This document shows positions 27,039 to 35,412 of a stretch of 64,000 nt of DNA, piece after piece. The notes below the pieces were generated by a model. It ran no database searches, was not told where the DNA came from, and saw only the letters and a program-made list of their open reading frames with translations. Made by a program: the position numbers and the translations under genes. The stretch's first letter is position 1, and every line of letters begins with the position of its first letter. Where the stretch lies: positions 103,214 to 167,213 of the forward strand of contig CAIZFE010000034.1 in the NCBI GenBank assembly GCA_903932145.1, given 5' to 3'. The stretch is from an uncultured Rhodopila sp. (GTDB lineage: Bacteria > Pseudomonadota > Alphaproteobacteria > Acetobacterales > Acetobacteraceae).

Positions 27039-27452
27039 TGTTTTATTTACATACATGAAACATTTACTGCCCAAATATGGATTAATTTGGCAAAATGTGC
27101 AATCCATGATTCTTATACGACACTGGAACGGGAAACCAACAGGCTTTCTCTGCGGCCTATCGCAACTGTGATTTCCACTTCACTTTGGCGTTAAACCGCC
27201 TCGGCGCGATGCGTCGGCATTGTCAGACCCGCGGCGGTGCCAGAGGCGTCCGTTCTAAATCCGACACTGTTGGGTGATGAAAGTGGAGTTGAGTGGATAT
27301 CGATCCACAACGCAGTAGGAATTGGACCTCGACACGGAAATGGAAATCCTTGGGCCATACCTTGGTCTGCACGACCGCCCCGACCGCGAGGCGATTATCG
27401 CCAGACGCCCGTTTTAAGTACGATATCACGCCGAACAGGCAGGAGAGCGACG
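27039..27452. other. AT-richer divergent control region
   Basis: The gap between the glycan operon (minus) and the binding-protein gene (plus). It is clearly less GC-rich than the flanks in its left half. The only specific signals I see are the promoter and inverted repeat listed separately. Open frames on both strands here have no protein-like features. Confidence 0.5.
27071..27102 (-). promoter_or_regulatory. Promoter and overlapping inverted repeat before the glycan operon
   Basis: Minus strand TTGCAC (27102-27097) and CATATT (27079-27074) are 17 bases apart, placing transcription start about 30 bases before the transketolase ATG. An inverted repeat CCAAAT-N8-ATTTGG (27071-27090) overlaps the -10 element and could be an operator. 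Confidence 0.35.
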
Positions 27453-29219
27453 ATGCTTTTGCACCACGGAGCATGGGCGGCGGGTATATCCCTGATCGCG
27501 TTCACCGCAGCCACGGCGCAACCGCGACCGGCACCGGAACCCGGTGGAACGCTTGTCTTTGCGGTGGAATCGGAGCCGTCCAATTACGATTGCCAGGCCA
27601 ACGTTTCGCCGTCCTTCCTACAGGCCGTAGCGCCCCATTATTCGACACTGTTGAAAGTCGATTCCGCGCACTACCCGGCGATCGTCGGCGATCTCGCCGC
27701 GTCGTGGTCTGTTTCGCAGGACCAGCTCACCTACACATTCAAGCTACGGCCGGATGTGCTGTTCCACGACGGCAAGCCCCTGACATCATCAGACGTCAAG
27801 GCGACCTATCTGCGGATCATCAAACCGCCCCCGGGCGTCATTTCCGCTCGGCAGGGCAACTATACCGCGATCGGCACCATCGAAACCCCCGATCCGCTGA
27901 CGGTCGTATTTCAATTGCAACGGCCGGATGCCGCCATGGTGGTGAATCTGGCGTCACCTTGGAACTGCATCTACCAAAGCGCAAAGTTGGACGCCGACCC
28001 GCTATTTCCCACTAAACATGTATTGGGAACCGGACCATTCGCCTTCACCGAACATAAGAAGGGCGAGTCCTGGACCGGGCGCCGATGGGTCCATTACTTC
28101 GTGCCGAATCAACCATACCTCGATGGCTACGAAGCGGACTTTATCAGCGGAACGGCCGTCGTGAAAAGCATGGAAGCCGGCCGGACCATGGCCGGCTTCC
28201 GCAGCTTTACTCCCGGCGAACGCGACGAACTCAAAGAGGCTCTCGGCGATAAAATCACAGTTCAAGAGTCGCCTTGGCTCCTCAACCAAATGCTCGTGTT
28301 CAATGCAAAACAGGCCCCGTTCGACGATGCCCGGGTGCGGCGGGCACTGTCGCTGGCCATCGACCGATGGGAAATGGCCTTTCAGTTGTCGCACACCACG
28401 GTCATGAAATATGTCGGCGGCCTGATGCGGCCAGGCTTCGGCATGGCAACGCCCGACGCCACCCTGTCAACGCTGCCCGGACTCTCGCATGATATCACCG
28501 CCTCGCGGGAAGAGGCACGACGATTACTGGCTGAAGCTGGCGTGTCCAAACTGAGCATCACTTTGGTGACCCGCGATCTTCCCGGCGCTTATGGCCCGTC
28601 AGCCGACGCCGTCCTCAATGCATGGAGGGCGATTGGGGTGACCGCCAATGAGGTCCGATTGAATGCCAGAGACTTGCACATGGCGGTGGAAAGCGGTCAT
28701 TTCGAAGCGGCCTTCGATTTCGACGGCGACGCTGTCGATGACCCGTCCTTGCAGCTTCAAAAATATGTGTCCGGTTCCGTTTCGCCTTCAAAACACGCCA
28801 TGTCGTCTGATCGGACTCTCGATAAGCTATATACCGATCAGGCCACCAGTTCGGAACCGGGCCGGCGCGCCGATATCGTCCATGAGTTTGAACGGCGCGC
28901 CCTGACCGAGGCGTATGCGGTACCGATCTTATGGTGGAACAGAATCGTTGTAACGTCGGCGGCGGTCAAAGGCTGGACCCTGACGCCGAGCCTGTATGTC
29001 GGGCAGGATTTGTCCGGCGTCTGGCTTGATCGCCAAATGAGCACACCCACGGTAGCATCAGACACCGCATCGCAAGCGTCTGTCACGGTTCTTGCGCCGG
29101 AGGCAACCACATCGCCAACGCCCGGCCGGCAGACGCTCGCCGCCGGCGCGCCCACCTCCTCCGCCACCAACGATGCCACAGCAACGGCTGAGCGTATGGG
29201 GACGAACCGAGTACAGTAA
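27453..29219 (+). CDS. ABC transporter substrate-binding protein, family 5 (peptide/nickel type)
   Basis: 588 residues starting at an ATG preceded by AGGAGA (27441-27446), with a signal peptide cut near ATAQ. The family 5 pattern is clear: GGTLVFAVESEPSNYDC, LAASWSVSQDQLTYTFKLRPDVLFHDGKPLTSSDVKATY, FDDARVRRALSLAIDRWEM, and a conserved C-terminal WWNRIVVTSAAVKGW. No permease or ATPase genes are adjacent. The last ~60 residues are a low-complexity Ala/Thr/Ser tail absent from typical members. Substrate unknown; the orphan status suggests either a remote transporter or a non-transport sensing role. Confidence 0.88.
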   Translation: MLLHHGAWAAGISLIAFTAATAQPRPAPEPGGTLVFAVESEPSNYDCQANVSPSFLQAVAPHYSTLLKVDSAHYPAIVGDLAASWSVSQDQLTYTFKLRPDVLFHDGKPLTSSDVKATYLRIIKPPPGVISARQGNYTAIGTIETPDPLTVVFQLQRPDAAMVVNLASPWNCIYQSAKLDADPLFPTKHVLGTGPFAFTEHKKGESWTGRRWVHYFVPNQPYLDGYEADFISGTAVVKSMEAGRTMAGFRSFTPGERDELKEALGDKITVQESPWLLNQMLVFNAKQAPFDDARVRRALSLAIDRWEMAFQLSHTTVMKYVGGLMRPGFGMATPDATLSTLPGLSHDITASREEARRLLAEAGVSKLSITLVTRDLPGAYGPSADAVLNAWRAIGVTANEVRLNARDLHMAVESGHFEAAFDFDGDAVDDPSLQLQKYVSGSVSPSKHAMSSDRTLDKLYTDQATSSEPGRRADIVHEFERRALTEAYAVPILWWNRIVVTSAAVKGWTLTPSLYVGQDLSGVWLDRQMSTPTVASDTASQASVTVLAPEATTSPTPGRQTLAAGAPTSSATNDATATAERMGTNRVQ

Positions 29220-29236
29220 AGCGACACGTTGCCGTC

Positions 29237-29262
29237 GCGAACGGACAGGACTGTCCGTTCGC
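29237..29262. terminator. Bidirectional hairpin between convergent genes
   Basis: Perfect 12-base arms (29237-29248 and 29251-29262) around a 2-base centre lie between the stops of the binding-protein gene and the ClpP-like gene. No long T-tract on either side, so a rho-independent terminator of moderate strength at best. Confidence 0.6.
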
Positions 29263-29285
29263 ACGGTCGACGCCTTCAGAGCTGG

Positions 29286-29858
29286 CTATGGAAACAAGTC
29301 CGTCGGGATGCCGTTGGCACGCAGCTCGATGATGTCGAACCAGCGGATCGATGCGGCCGGCGTATTCATCATCGTTGCTGTCGTATCGAGCGTGTAGCCC
29401 AACCCGGTCAGCCACCGGCGCAACACAACATCATAGTCGTGCGTCTCCGGCCCGCGCAGAAACATTGAAATCGCATGGAAGCCGATCTGTGCATCGGTCC
29501 CTAGCATCCGTGTCGAACCCGCCAACCAGATCCAGGTGCAGGCCGAGGCACACTTGCTGCCCGCGGGCACCAGCGTGGACCATCCGCGTGCGCGAATCTC
29601 GCTGCCGATCGCCATGGCTGACGTGATACTGCCGCCAGGCCCGGTGGTGACAACCACCGCCGCGGGCAGGGTCTCAGCCAGCTTATGAAACGCGGTCGCA
29701 TCGCCGGCTTCGATCAGGCCGGACAGAACAATTCCCTGGCCGCCGCCCGGCATGTCCACCGTGCGGAATTGGGCACCCTGAGCTGCCCCGCCCACTGCCG
29801 CCATTGCAATCGAAGCCACCAGTAGCGCCTGACATGACCGCATGGTATCATTTCCCAT
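29286..29858 (-). CDS. Secreted ClpP/crotonase-fold protein
   Basis: 190 residues with a signal peptide (cut near GGAAQGAQF). The mature part resembles periplasmic ClpP-like serine protease folds: TTGPGGSITSAMAIGSEIRA followed by PAGSKCASACTWIWLAG, where the Ser in CASAC is in the nucleophile position. The ATG at 29843 (codon 6) is an alternative start. It is the last gene of the Tad strand, 44 bases after the lytic transglycosylase stop. Similar proteins appear as COG3904-type predicted periplasmic proteins; a role in pilus or envelope maintenance is guesswork. Confidence 0.72.
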   Translation of the reverse strand: MGNDTMRSCQALLVASIAMAAVGGAAQGAQFRTVDMPGGGQGIVLSGLIEAGDATAFHKLAETLPAAVVVTTGPGGSITSAMAIGSEIRARGWSTLVPAGSKCASACTWIWLAGSTRMLGTDAQIGFHAISMFLRGPETHDYDVVLRRWLTGLGYTLDTTATMMNTPAASIRWFDIIELRANGIPTDLFP

Positions 29859-29902
29859 TTACCGGCTTTGACAATCCGTGTGACTGTCCACTCGGGCATC
29901 CA

Positions 29903-30661
29903 TCACCCTCGGGTCCGCGGCCCAGCGACTGATCCCCCGGGCGTAAATACCCTCGGCAAATTCGCGGGCGAATGCATGGCCACCGGCCTTGTCCCAACGT
30001 CGGAGGCAACGATCATACCGGGCGTCCAGATGTGTATGCCCATAACCACGCGGTACGATTCCGGCGACGGCCCCCGAAATCGAGCGACCGCGGATACACC
30101 GCGCCAGGCCGCGAAAACCGCCTCCCGATAAGGCACACCGAGCAGCGGACTGGCCGAGTGGTAGTCCGCCACGGCGAGTTCCCAGCTTCCGTCGCGGTCG
30201 TGCAGTTGGGTCAGAAAATGGGCCGCGTAAGCAGCATTCCTGGCCGGTTCGAACGCTTCCTCCAAAGACGGAAACGCCATCGGGTGGTATTTCAGGTTTA
30301 TCTGAAAGCAACCGATGTCGATCGATCGGCTCCCCTCTCGTTGCGCGGAAGCAACATACGCGAGGGCTTCCTGGCGAGACTCAAAAAGACGCCCCTGACC
30401 TTCGCGGTTGACCGCCCAGGGCCATGGCAATGTGCCACCGGCCCCCGGGTCGAAACGCCCACTCTCCCGCTTGCCGATCGCCAACAAAAGACCCTCCGGA
30501 ATTCCGGCCGCTCGTTCGGCAATCGCCGCCTGATCACGACAGGCTTCTCCCGCTGCGGCAGCCGCTCGGTCTGGTGCCGCCAACAGTAACCCCAGACCGA
30601 GCAGCAATGCCGCTCCACACGTATGATGCGTCGTGTTCCTCCGCACCCATCGAGGTTTCAT
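29903..30661 (-). CDS. Lytic transglycosylase (SLT domain) linked to the Tad locus
   Basis: 252 residues from the ATG at 30661, which overlaps the tadG stop by 4 bases. A signal peptide (ALLLGLGLLLAAPDRAAA) precedes the SLT domain: catalytic Glu in AIGKRESGRFDP, the IGCFQINLKYH stretch (G-x-x-Q-I) and AVADYHSAS near the end of the lysozyme-like fold. It would cleave peptidoglycan glycan strands, opening the wall for the pilus machine. The upstream extension of the frame lies inside tadG and is not real. Confidence 0.88.
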   Translation of the reverse strand: MKPRWVRRNTTHHTCGAALLLGLGLLLAAPDRAAAAAGEACRDQAAIAERAAGIPEGLLLAIGKRESGRFDPGAGGTLPWPWAVNREGQGRLFESRQEALAYVASAQREGSRSIDIGCFQINLKYHPMAFPSLEEAFEPARNAAYAAHFLTQLHDRDGSWELAVADYHSASPLLGVPYREAVFAAWRGVSAVARFRGPSPESYRVVMGIHIWTPGMIVASDVGTRPVAMHSPANLPRVFTPGGSVAGPRTRG

Positions 30662-32280
30662 CTGGAGAAATGAGCGGGGGGCTGGTTCGCGAGAAGAAAG
30701 AACGTCTGCAGAGCCGCCTTTATCGACGGACCATCGGTTGCGGCGATGTAATTGCTGGGTGCACTCGCACAAGCCTGCAGGTTGGCCGTTGTGGTCCCGG
30801 CGCCGGTTCCTTCCACGATGCCGGTCATATTCTGTAAATAATAGGCATTCATCAGTGGATAATAAGGCGTGTAAACAACATAGACCGCATAACCCATGCT
30901 CTTGAAGGTCTGGCAATAACTTGGATCGATCGCCTGTTCGTATCGATTGCCGTGGATATCCACATAATCCTCAACGCCATCGGTCACCAGGAACAGCACC
31001 TTGCGCGGATTGGCAGCGCTTGTACCGTCGCCGGAAGGCGTCAACTGCGCCGCCAGCGCCGCCATTGTGTCCGGGAAGTCCGTGTCACCGCCGTTGTTTC
31101 CGCCATATGGCTGAATTCCGGTGTCCGGCCCATTCGCTGTCGTTGGCGGTCCGCCAACCGCCGCGAGTATGGTGGACCACGCGTCACCGGCTTCGCCGCT
31201 CGGCGGATAAACCCGAGTCAACGCGTCGTCAAACGTGAAGACCCCGGCGTTGAGACTCTTGATGGCGGCATTGTCGTTCGTCTGCATGGTCGTGATCAAG
31301 GTGTTGACGGCCGCCTTGACGACGTCGAAGCGCAAGGTGACCTGGTTCGCGGCGCCGATCGTGCTTCTGGCAACGCCGTAATAGTCGTTACCGGCACCCG
31401 ATGGCTTGCTGGTGTCGAAATGACAGGCAAACGCGCACGGCGCCCCGGCCTGCGGATAGTACCCCCTGAGCGGGCCGAAGTACTGCTTAGGCAGCAGTCC
31501 GGCACAGCTTGGTAAATTTGGTGGCGAATTGGAACTCGGCTGGAATGTAAGCGGATTGCTATAGGGCGGGCTTGGTTGAGGGATGGGGCACGTCAGGCCA
31601 CCATCATAGGTGTTGCCGCCAGATGAGCATGTATATACGGAATAAGGTTGACCCGAAAGCGGCGAGTTCCAGTTGCCGCTGATGTCCGGCATATACGCGC
31701 CGGAGGCCGAGCAGGCCGTCAAGGCCTGTAGCGTCGCGATGTCGGTATTCGTCGCGCCGATCTCCATCGAAGGCGAATTGTCCAACATAATCTCAATGTT
31801 CAGGAACGGCGCGGTAATCTGGGTGCTGACGGTCGCGCTACCGGACAGCGGCCAGGTGGAGATCCCAAAAAACCCGCCGAAAAATGTATTGTAAGTGGCA
31901 CTCCAGGTCGTCGTGCCGGTCATCACATACCCGGATCGGGACACCGTAACGACCGCGGTCGGGTTGCTGACCGTAGCGATGGCTCCGGTCTGTCCGGTAA
32001 AGCGCACCTGACCGGCCGCCACGCCATCCGCGACGTAATTATTCGGGTCGGTTCGCAGCGCATTCGTGGCGGTCATAACAGCGACAAGCGCACCGGAGTC
32101 GGCCCCAAGCTCAATCTTCGTTTTCGCTGCCAGGACACCGGCGAAATCGACCGAGATCCCGAGAATGCCTATCAGCAACGGAGCCGACAGCCCGATCACT
32201 ATCGCCGTGGAGGCGCTGCGGTCTGACCAAGCTCGCGGAAATTTTGGAAAATTCATTGCCGTATACTTCCATCGCTGCAA
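30658..32280 (-). CDS. tadG: TadG-like pilus protein with von Willebrand A domain
   Basis: 540 residues. The N-terminal TadE/TadG helix (STAIVIGLSAPLLIGILGIS and following VDFAGVLAAKTKIELGADSGAL) is followed by a vWA domain whose MIDAS motif reads LDNSPSM and later VFLVTDGVEDYVD. An insertion rich in Ser, Pro, Asn and Cys (about 185-260) sits between MIDAS and the rest. It is translated just after the second TadE-like gene (3-base gap); an internal ATG at 32256 is an alternative start. TadG-type minor pilins anchor or cap pili at the envelope. Confidence 0.85.
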   Translation of the reverse strand: MQRWKYTAMNFPKFPRAWSDRSASTAIVIGLSAPLLIGILGISVDFAGVLAAKTKIELGADSGALVAVMTATNALRTDPNNYVADGVAAGQVRFTGQTGAIATVSNPTAVVTVSRSGYVMTGTTTWSATYNTFFGGFFGISTWPLSGSATVSTQITAPFLNIEIMLDNSPSMEIGATNTDIATLQALTACSASGAYMPDISGNWNSPLSGQPYSVYTCSSGGNTYDGGLTCPIPQPSPPYSNPLTFQPSSNSPPNLPSCAGLLPKQYFGPLRGYYPQAGAPCAFACHFDTSKPSGAGNDYYGVARSTIGAANQVTLRFDVVKAAVNTLITTMQTNDNAAIKSLNAGVFTFDDALTRVYPPSGEAGDAWSTILAAVGGPPTTANGPDTGIQPYGGNNGGDTDFPDTMAALAAQLTPSGDGTSAANPRKVLFLVTDGVEDYVDIHGNRYEQAIDPSYCQTFKSMGYAVYVVYTPYYPLMNAYYLQNMTGIVEGTGAGTTTANLQACASAPSNYIAATDGPSIKAALQTFFLLANQPPAHFSR

Positions 32281-32283
32281 GGA

Positions 32284-33066
32284 TTAGGGAGGATTCGTCG
32301 CGGATGCCGGATAGCCGGGACAAAGACTGGTGGTATCCGGGGCTCCGGCAAAAAAATACTGGACCCAATTGCTCATAAGACCGGTTCGCGGTGAGAAATA
32401 AGCCGATTGCGCCATCTGAATATTGGTACCGACAAAAGTGAAAAAAGCCGGCTTGAACGTGTAAACGACATCGACGACGAGCACCGGTAATCCGGAACTC
32501 TGCATATCCACCGGCAGTGTCGTGGATGACGGGCTTGATCCGTCGGCCACGAAAGAGAGTGCTGAGACGCCGGCGCGCGCGTCGCATGGGCGCATCGCTC
32601 CCGATCCCTGGAAGACCCCGCTCCACGCGACATGCGCGGTGTATGTGCAGCCGGAGGTGCAGGTCGTCGGATTTGGCACCATAACGACCGAGGACAGCGT
32701 GACGCCAAAAGCGTTCGGCGACGCGTTCAGCAGGGTCGGCAGGTAGGCATAAGCCGCGGAGGTCGCATTCGTGACCTTGGTCACATTCAGTATGTTCGTA
32801 TCGGATGTCGTCGCCGCCAGATCGGTGGCTATCTCGGCGATAGACTGCGCTGCCATGGCGACACGTTTCCAGGCGATAAGAGCCGAGGTCAGATCGTACA
32901 GTCCGGCGACCCCTGCGGCCAAAATTGGGGCAATCAACGCGAACTCCAGCGCCGCTAGCCCATCACGTGACCGCAACGGCCCTTTTCGCCCGAGGACTGT
33001 CATGCCCAAACGGGCCATGAGAGCGCCAGGCCATGATCGGATCCAGAAACCTGGTTGATGGTGCAT
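32284..33066 (-). CDS. TadE-like minor pseudopilin, long form
   Basis: 260 residues from the ATG at 33066, preceded by AGGATCC and 11 bases after the previous stop. The TadE signature DGLAALEFALIAPILAAGVAGL (shown only in part here: LEFALIAPIL) gives a single N-terminal helix with the E in position 5. The Cys-containing periplasmic part (TTCTSGCTYTAH) is longer than in classic TadE. Alternative starts at 33018 and 33003 exist. It is one of three TadE/G-type genes in tandem. Confidence 0.82.
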   Translation of the reverse strand: MHHQPGFWIRSWPGALMARLGMTVLGRKGPLRSRDGLAALEFALIAPILAAGVAGLYDLTSALIAWKRVAMAAQSIAEIATDLAATTSDTNILNVTKVTNATSAAYAYLPTLLNASPNAFGVTLSSVVMVPNPTTCTSGCTYTAHVAWSGVFQGSGAMRPCDARAGVSALSFVADGSSPSSTTLPVDMQSSGLPVLVVDVVYTFKPAFFTFVGTNIQMAQSAYFSPRTGLMSNWVQYFFAGAPDTTSLCPGYPASATNPP

Positions 33067-33077
33067 GGATCCTGTTC

Positions 33078-33524
33078 CTACTCGTTCAGGTAAGCGGCGG
33101 TGCCGACCAAGGTCCCCACATTCAGCGGCCAGAGCGGCAATCCCGTCGTGTAGGTGACCTGCAACAGCATCAGGCTGCCGGGACCGCCGCTGGCGTATGG
33201 GGACGCCGGCGCGGTGGTCATGGCGGTCTGAAAATTGGTCACGGGTTGCAGAACGATTGTAACCTGCCCACAACTGAGGAAATTATTCAGATATGGACAG
33301 AGGGCGACAACCTGAAAGGTCGTTTGATCCGCCGGGCTCGCCTGCCCGGTCTGCATCTGCCTGGCTGCCTCTCGCGCCGCGTAGTCAAGCGCTACCTGTG
33401 CGAAGAAGATAAATCCAAGTTCAAAAACCAGCAGCAGCAGCCCCAGGAAGATCGACGCGATCATCGCGAATTCAAGCGCTACCGTGCCTTTTGTCGCCCT
33501 CCGCCAGAGGGTACGCGCGCTCAT
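33078..33524 (-). CDS. tadE: TadE-like pseudopilin
   Basis: 148 residues, typical TadE length. The N-terminus KGTVALEFAMIASIFLGLLL has the prepilin-like cleavage zone and Glu, followed by FAQVALDYAAREAARQMQTG. A processing step by TadV is expected from the family. It overlaps tadC by 4 bases and is followed by the longer TadE-like gene. Confidence 0.88.
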   Translation of the reverse strand: MSARTLWRRATKGTVALEFAMIASIFLGLLLLVFELGFIFFAQVALDYAAREAARQMQTGQASPADQTTFQVVALCPYLNNFLSCGQVTIVLQPVTNFQTAMTTAPASPYASGGPGSLMLLQVTYTTGLPLWPLNVGTLVGTAAYLNE

Positions 33525-34453
33525 CGCGAGGCCATCATGTGCCTGACTTCCAGCGCCGCCGGACCGGCCACCACAACGAAGACACAGGGCAGGATGAACA
33601 AGATCATTGGAATAGTCAGCAAAACGGGAATCCTGGCGGCGCGCGCCTCAAACCGCGTCAGCATCGTTTGCCGCATCTCGGCGGCGAGTACTCGAAGCGC
33701 CTGCGTCAACGGTGTACCATATCGCATGCTTTGCGAGAGCATGGCGCCCAATCGGGTCATGGAGTCCAGCCCGGTGCGCTTGCCCATGTTGGCCAATGCC
33801 TGACGCCGGTCAGCCAGCATCTTCATTTCGATCGCTGTCAATCTCAGTTCGTTGGACGTCGCACGGGCACCGTCTCGGGCTTCCGTCGAGACACGCTCAA
33901 ACCCGGCCTCCAATGCCAATCCGGCTTCAGTGCAGATGATCAGCAGATCCAGCGCGGCCGGCAATCCAATTTCCACTTGCTTGAGATAGCGCTTGCGAAT
34001 ACTTCGAACGATATAGTCGGGTAGTATCAACCCAATGATGGCGCAGCCGCCCACGATCAGAAGTGCCGGCCCGTGTGTGCCGGTCGTGCTAAGCAATAAC
34101 CAGACAAACAACGGCAGTCCGGTCAGTAGCACCAGCTTCGCGCCCACGAACAGCGACAGTGCCGGACCGGTTCGGTGACCGGATGCGGTCACGGTTTCCC
34201 GCAGGTCTTCGATCGCTTTGTGTGACAACAATCCGCTGGCCAGGACGGCTTGTCCGACCGACAGAAGCAGGCGCATCCAGATCGGGGCGGCATGGCCGGA
34301 GACCTCCCGCCGGGCGGTCGCGGGCATGCGGATGGAACGGATGCGCTCGTCGATGCGGGCTTTTCGCTTCGAAATAGGCATCAATAGCAATCCGCCGGTC
34401 ACGCAGACGAGCGACAGAACAAACCCCAGGATCAATATGACCATATTGTTCAT
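33521..34453 (-). CDS. tadC: Tad inner-membrane platform protein TadC
   Basis: 310 residues of the type II secretion F (GspF/TadC) family. N-terminal helix ILILGFVLSLVCVTGGLLL, further helices near residues 105-150 and a C-terminal pair. The cytoplasmic domain EIGLPAALDLLIICTEAGLALEAGFERV is the F-domain signature. It works with TadB as the membrane platform driven by the TadA ATPase. Overlaps both neighbours by 4 bases. Confidence 0.92.
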   Translation of the reverse strand: MNNMVILILGFVLSLVCVTGGLLLMPISKRKARIDERIRSIRMPATARREVSGHAAPIWMRLLLSVGQAVLASGLLSHKAIEDLRETVTASGHRTGPALSLFVGAKLVLLTGLPLFVWLLLSTTGTHGPALLIVGGCAIIGLILPDYIVRSIRKRYLKQVEIGLPAALDLLIICTEAGLALEAGFERVSTEARDGARATSNELRLTAIEMKMLADRRQALANMGKRTGLDSMTRLGAMLSQSMRYGTPLTQALRVLAAEMRQTMLTRFEARAARIPVLLTIPMILFILPCVFVVVAGPAALEVRHMMASR

Positions 34454-35412
34454 GAAATGCTCTTTTTAATGATGAATTTCATCGACCCGAAGCCCATGAC
34501 CAGCAACGCAATGCCGACGAACAACAGCTTCTTGCCGCCTTGTGTCGTGATCAATGGGGCCAGATAGGCGGGCGCCAGGGCCGTGAGTGCGCCCGCCACA
34601 AGGAACGGCAGACAACCCAAAACATACATGGTCATGCGGGCCTCGGACGCCAGCGCAATCCCACGCTCCTTCAAGGCCACGCGCTTGCGCACGACGTCGG
34701 CCAGATTTTCCAGTGTTTCACTCAGACTGCCGCCGGACTGGCTTTGCAGCGCCAACGCGACGGCGAGGAATCGATACTCAAGCAATGCGCTGCGCCGCGC
34801 CAGCTTGTTCAGCGCATCCTGCAACGTGCCGCCAACGCGAATTTCATCGCCGACGCGGCGGAACTCGGTGGACGTCGGCCATTGACCTTCCTCGCCGACG
34901 ATCCGCATGGCGTCCGGCACCGTAAAGCCGACCCGAACCGACCGGACGATCATTGCCAGGGCATCAGGCAACTGCCCATACAACTGAGCCGTGCGTCGAT
35001 GTTGGAAGATCTTAAATACCGTACGCACCATCAAAAATACGTTCAACGGCAAGGTGACCCAGCCGACGGGACCCAGGAAGAAGACGCCCAAACCGAGCGT
35101 CGCAAACGCCAGCAAGCACGCAATAATCAAGAGCACCCACCATGGCACCGGATACAGATCGGGCCGGTCTGTCTCAATCCCGGCAAAGGCAATGACCTGA
35201 CTGAGGATACTGGCTCGGGTCGCCGCCGCGCTCCACGGGCGCCGCACCGCCTGCACTTTGACCGGCGCCTGCGAACGGGTCGATGCGACATTCGCAATGC
35301 GCTGTTGCGCCGCCCGCACCTGCCGATCCGAGGCAAACAGCCACAAGCCAGCGGCCATCACCACGACGCTACCGAGAATCATCAGCACCAGTGGATCAAG
35401 GCCCCCGATCAT
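34450..35412 (-). CDS. tadB: Tad inner-membrane platform protein TadB
   Basis: 320 residues, T2SF family. N-terminal helix VLMILGSVVVMAAGLWLF, two central helices (about 90-135), the F-domain QLPDALAMIVRSVRVGFTVPDAM and SGGSLSETLENLADVVRKR, and C-terminal helices. The order cpaF-tadB-tadC and the 4-base overlaps at both ends are the standard Tad arrangement. Confidence 0.92.
   Translation of the reverse strand: MIGGLDPLVLMILGSVVVMAAGLWLFASDRQVRAAQQRIANVASTRSQAPVKVQAVRRPWSAAATRASILSQVIAFAGIETDRPDLYPVPWWVLLIIACLLAFATLGLGVFFLGPVGWVTLPLNVFLMVRTVFKIFQHRRTAQLYGQLPDALAMIVRSVRVGFTVPDAMRIVGEEGQWPTSTEFRRVGDEIRVGGTLQDALNKLARRSALLEYRFLAVALALQSQSGGSLSETLENLADVVRKRVALKERGIALASEARMTMYVLGCLPFLVAGALTALAPAYLAPLITTQGGKKLLFVGIALLVMGFGSMKFIIKKSIS

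Noticed and set aside
29859..30311. 150-codon minus-strand frame between the transglycosylase and the ClpP-like gene
   Set aside because: It lies mostly within the transglycosylase gene in another frame and lacks protein-like composition.
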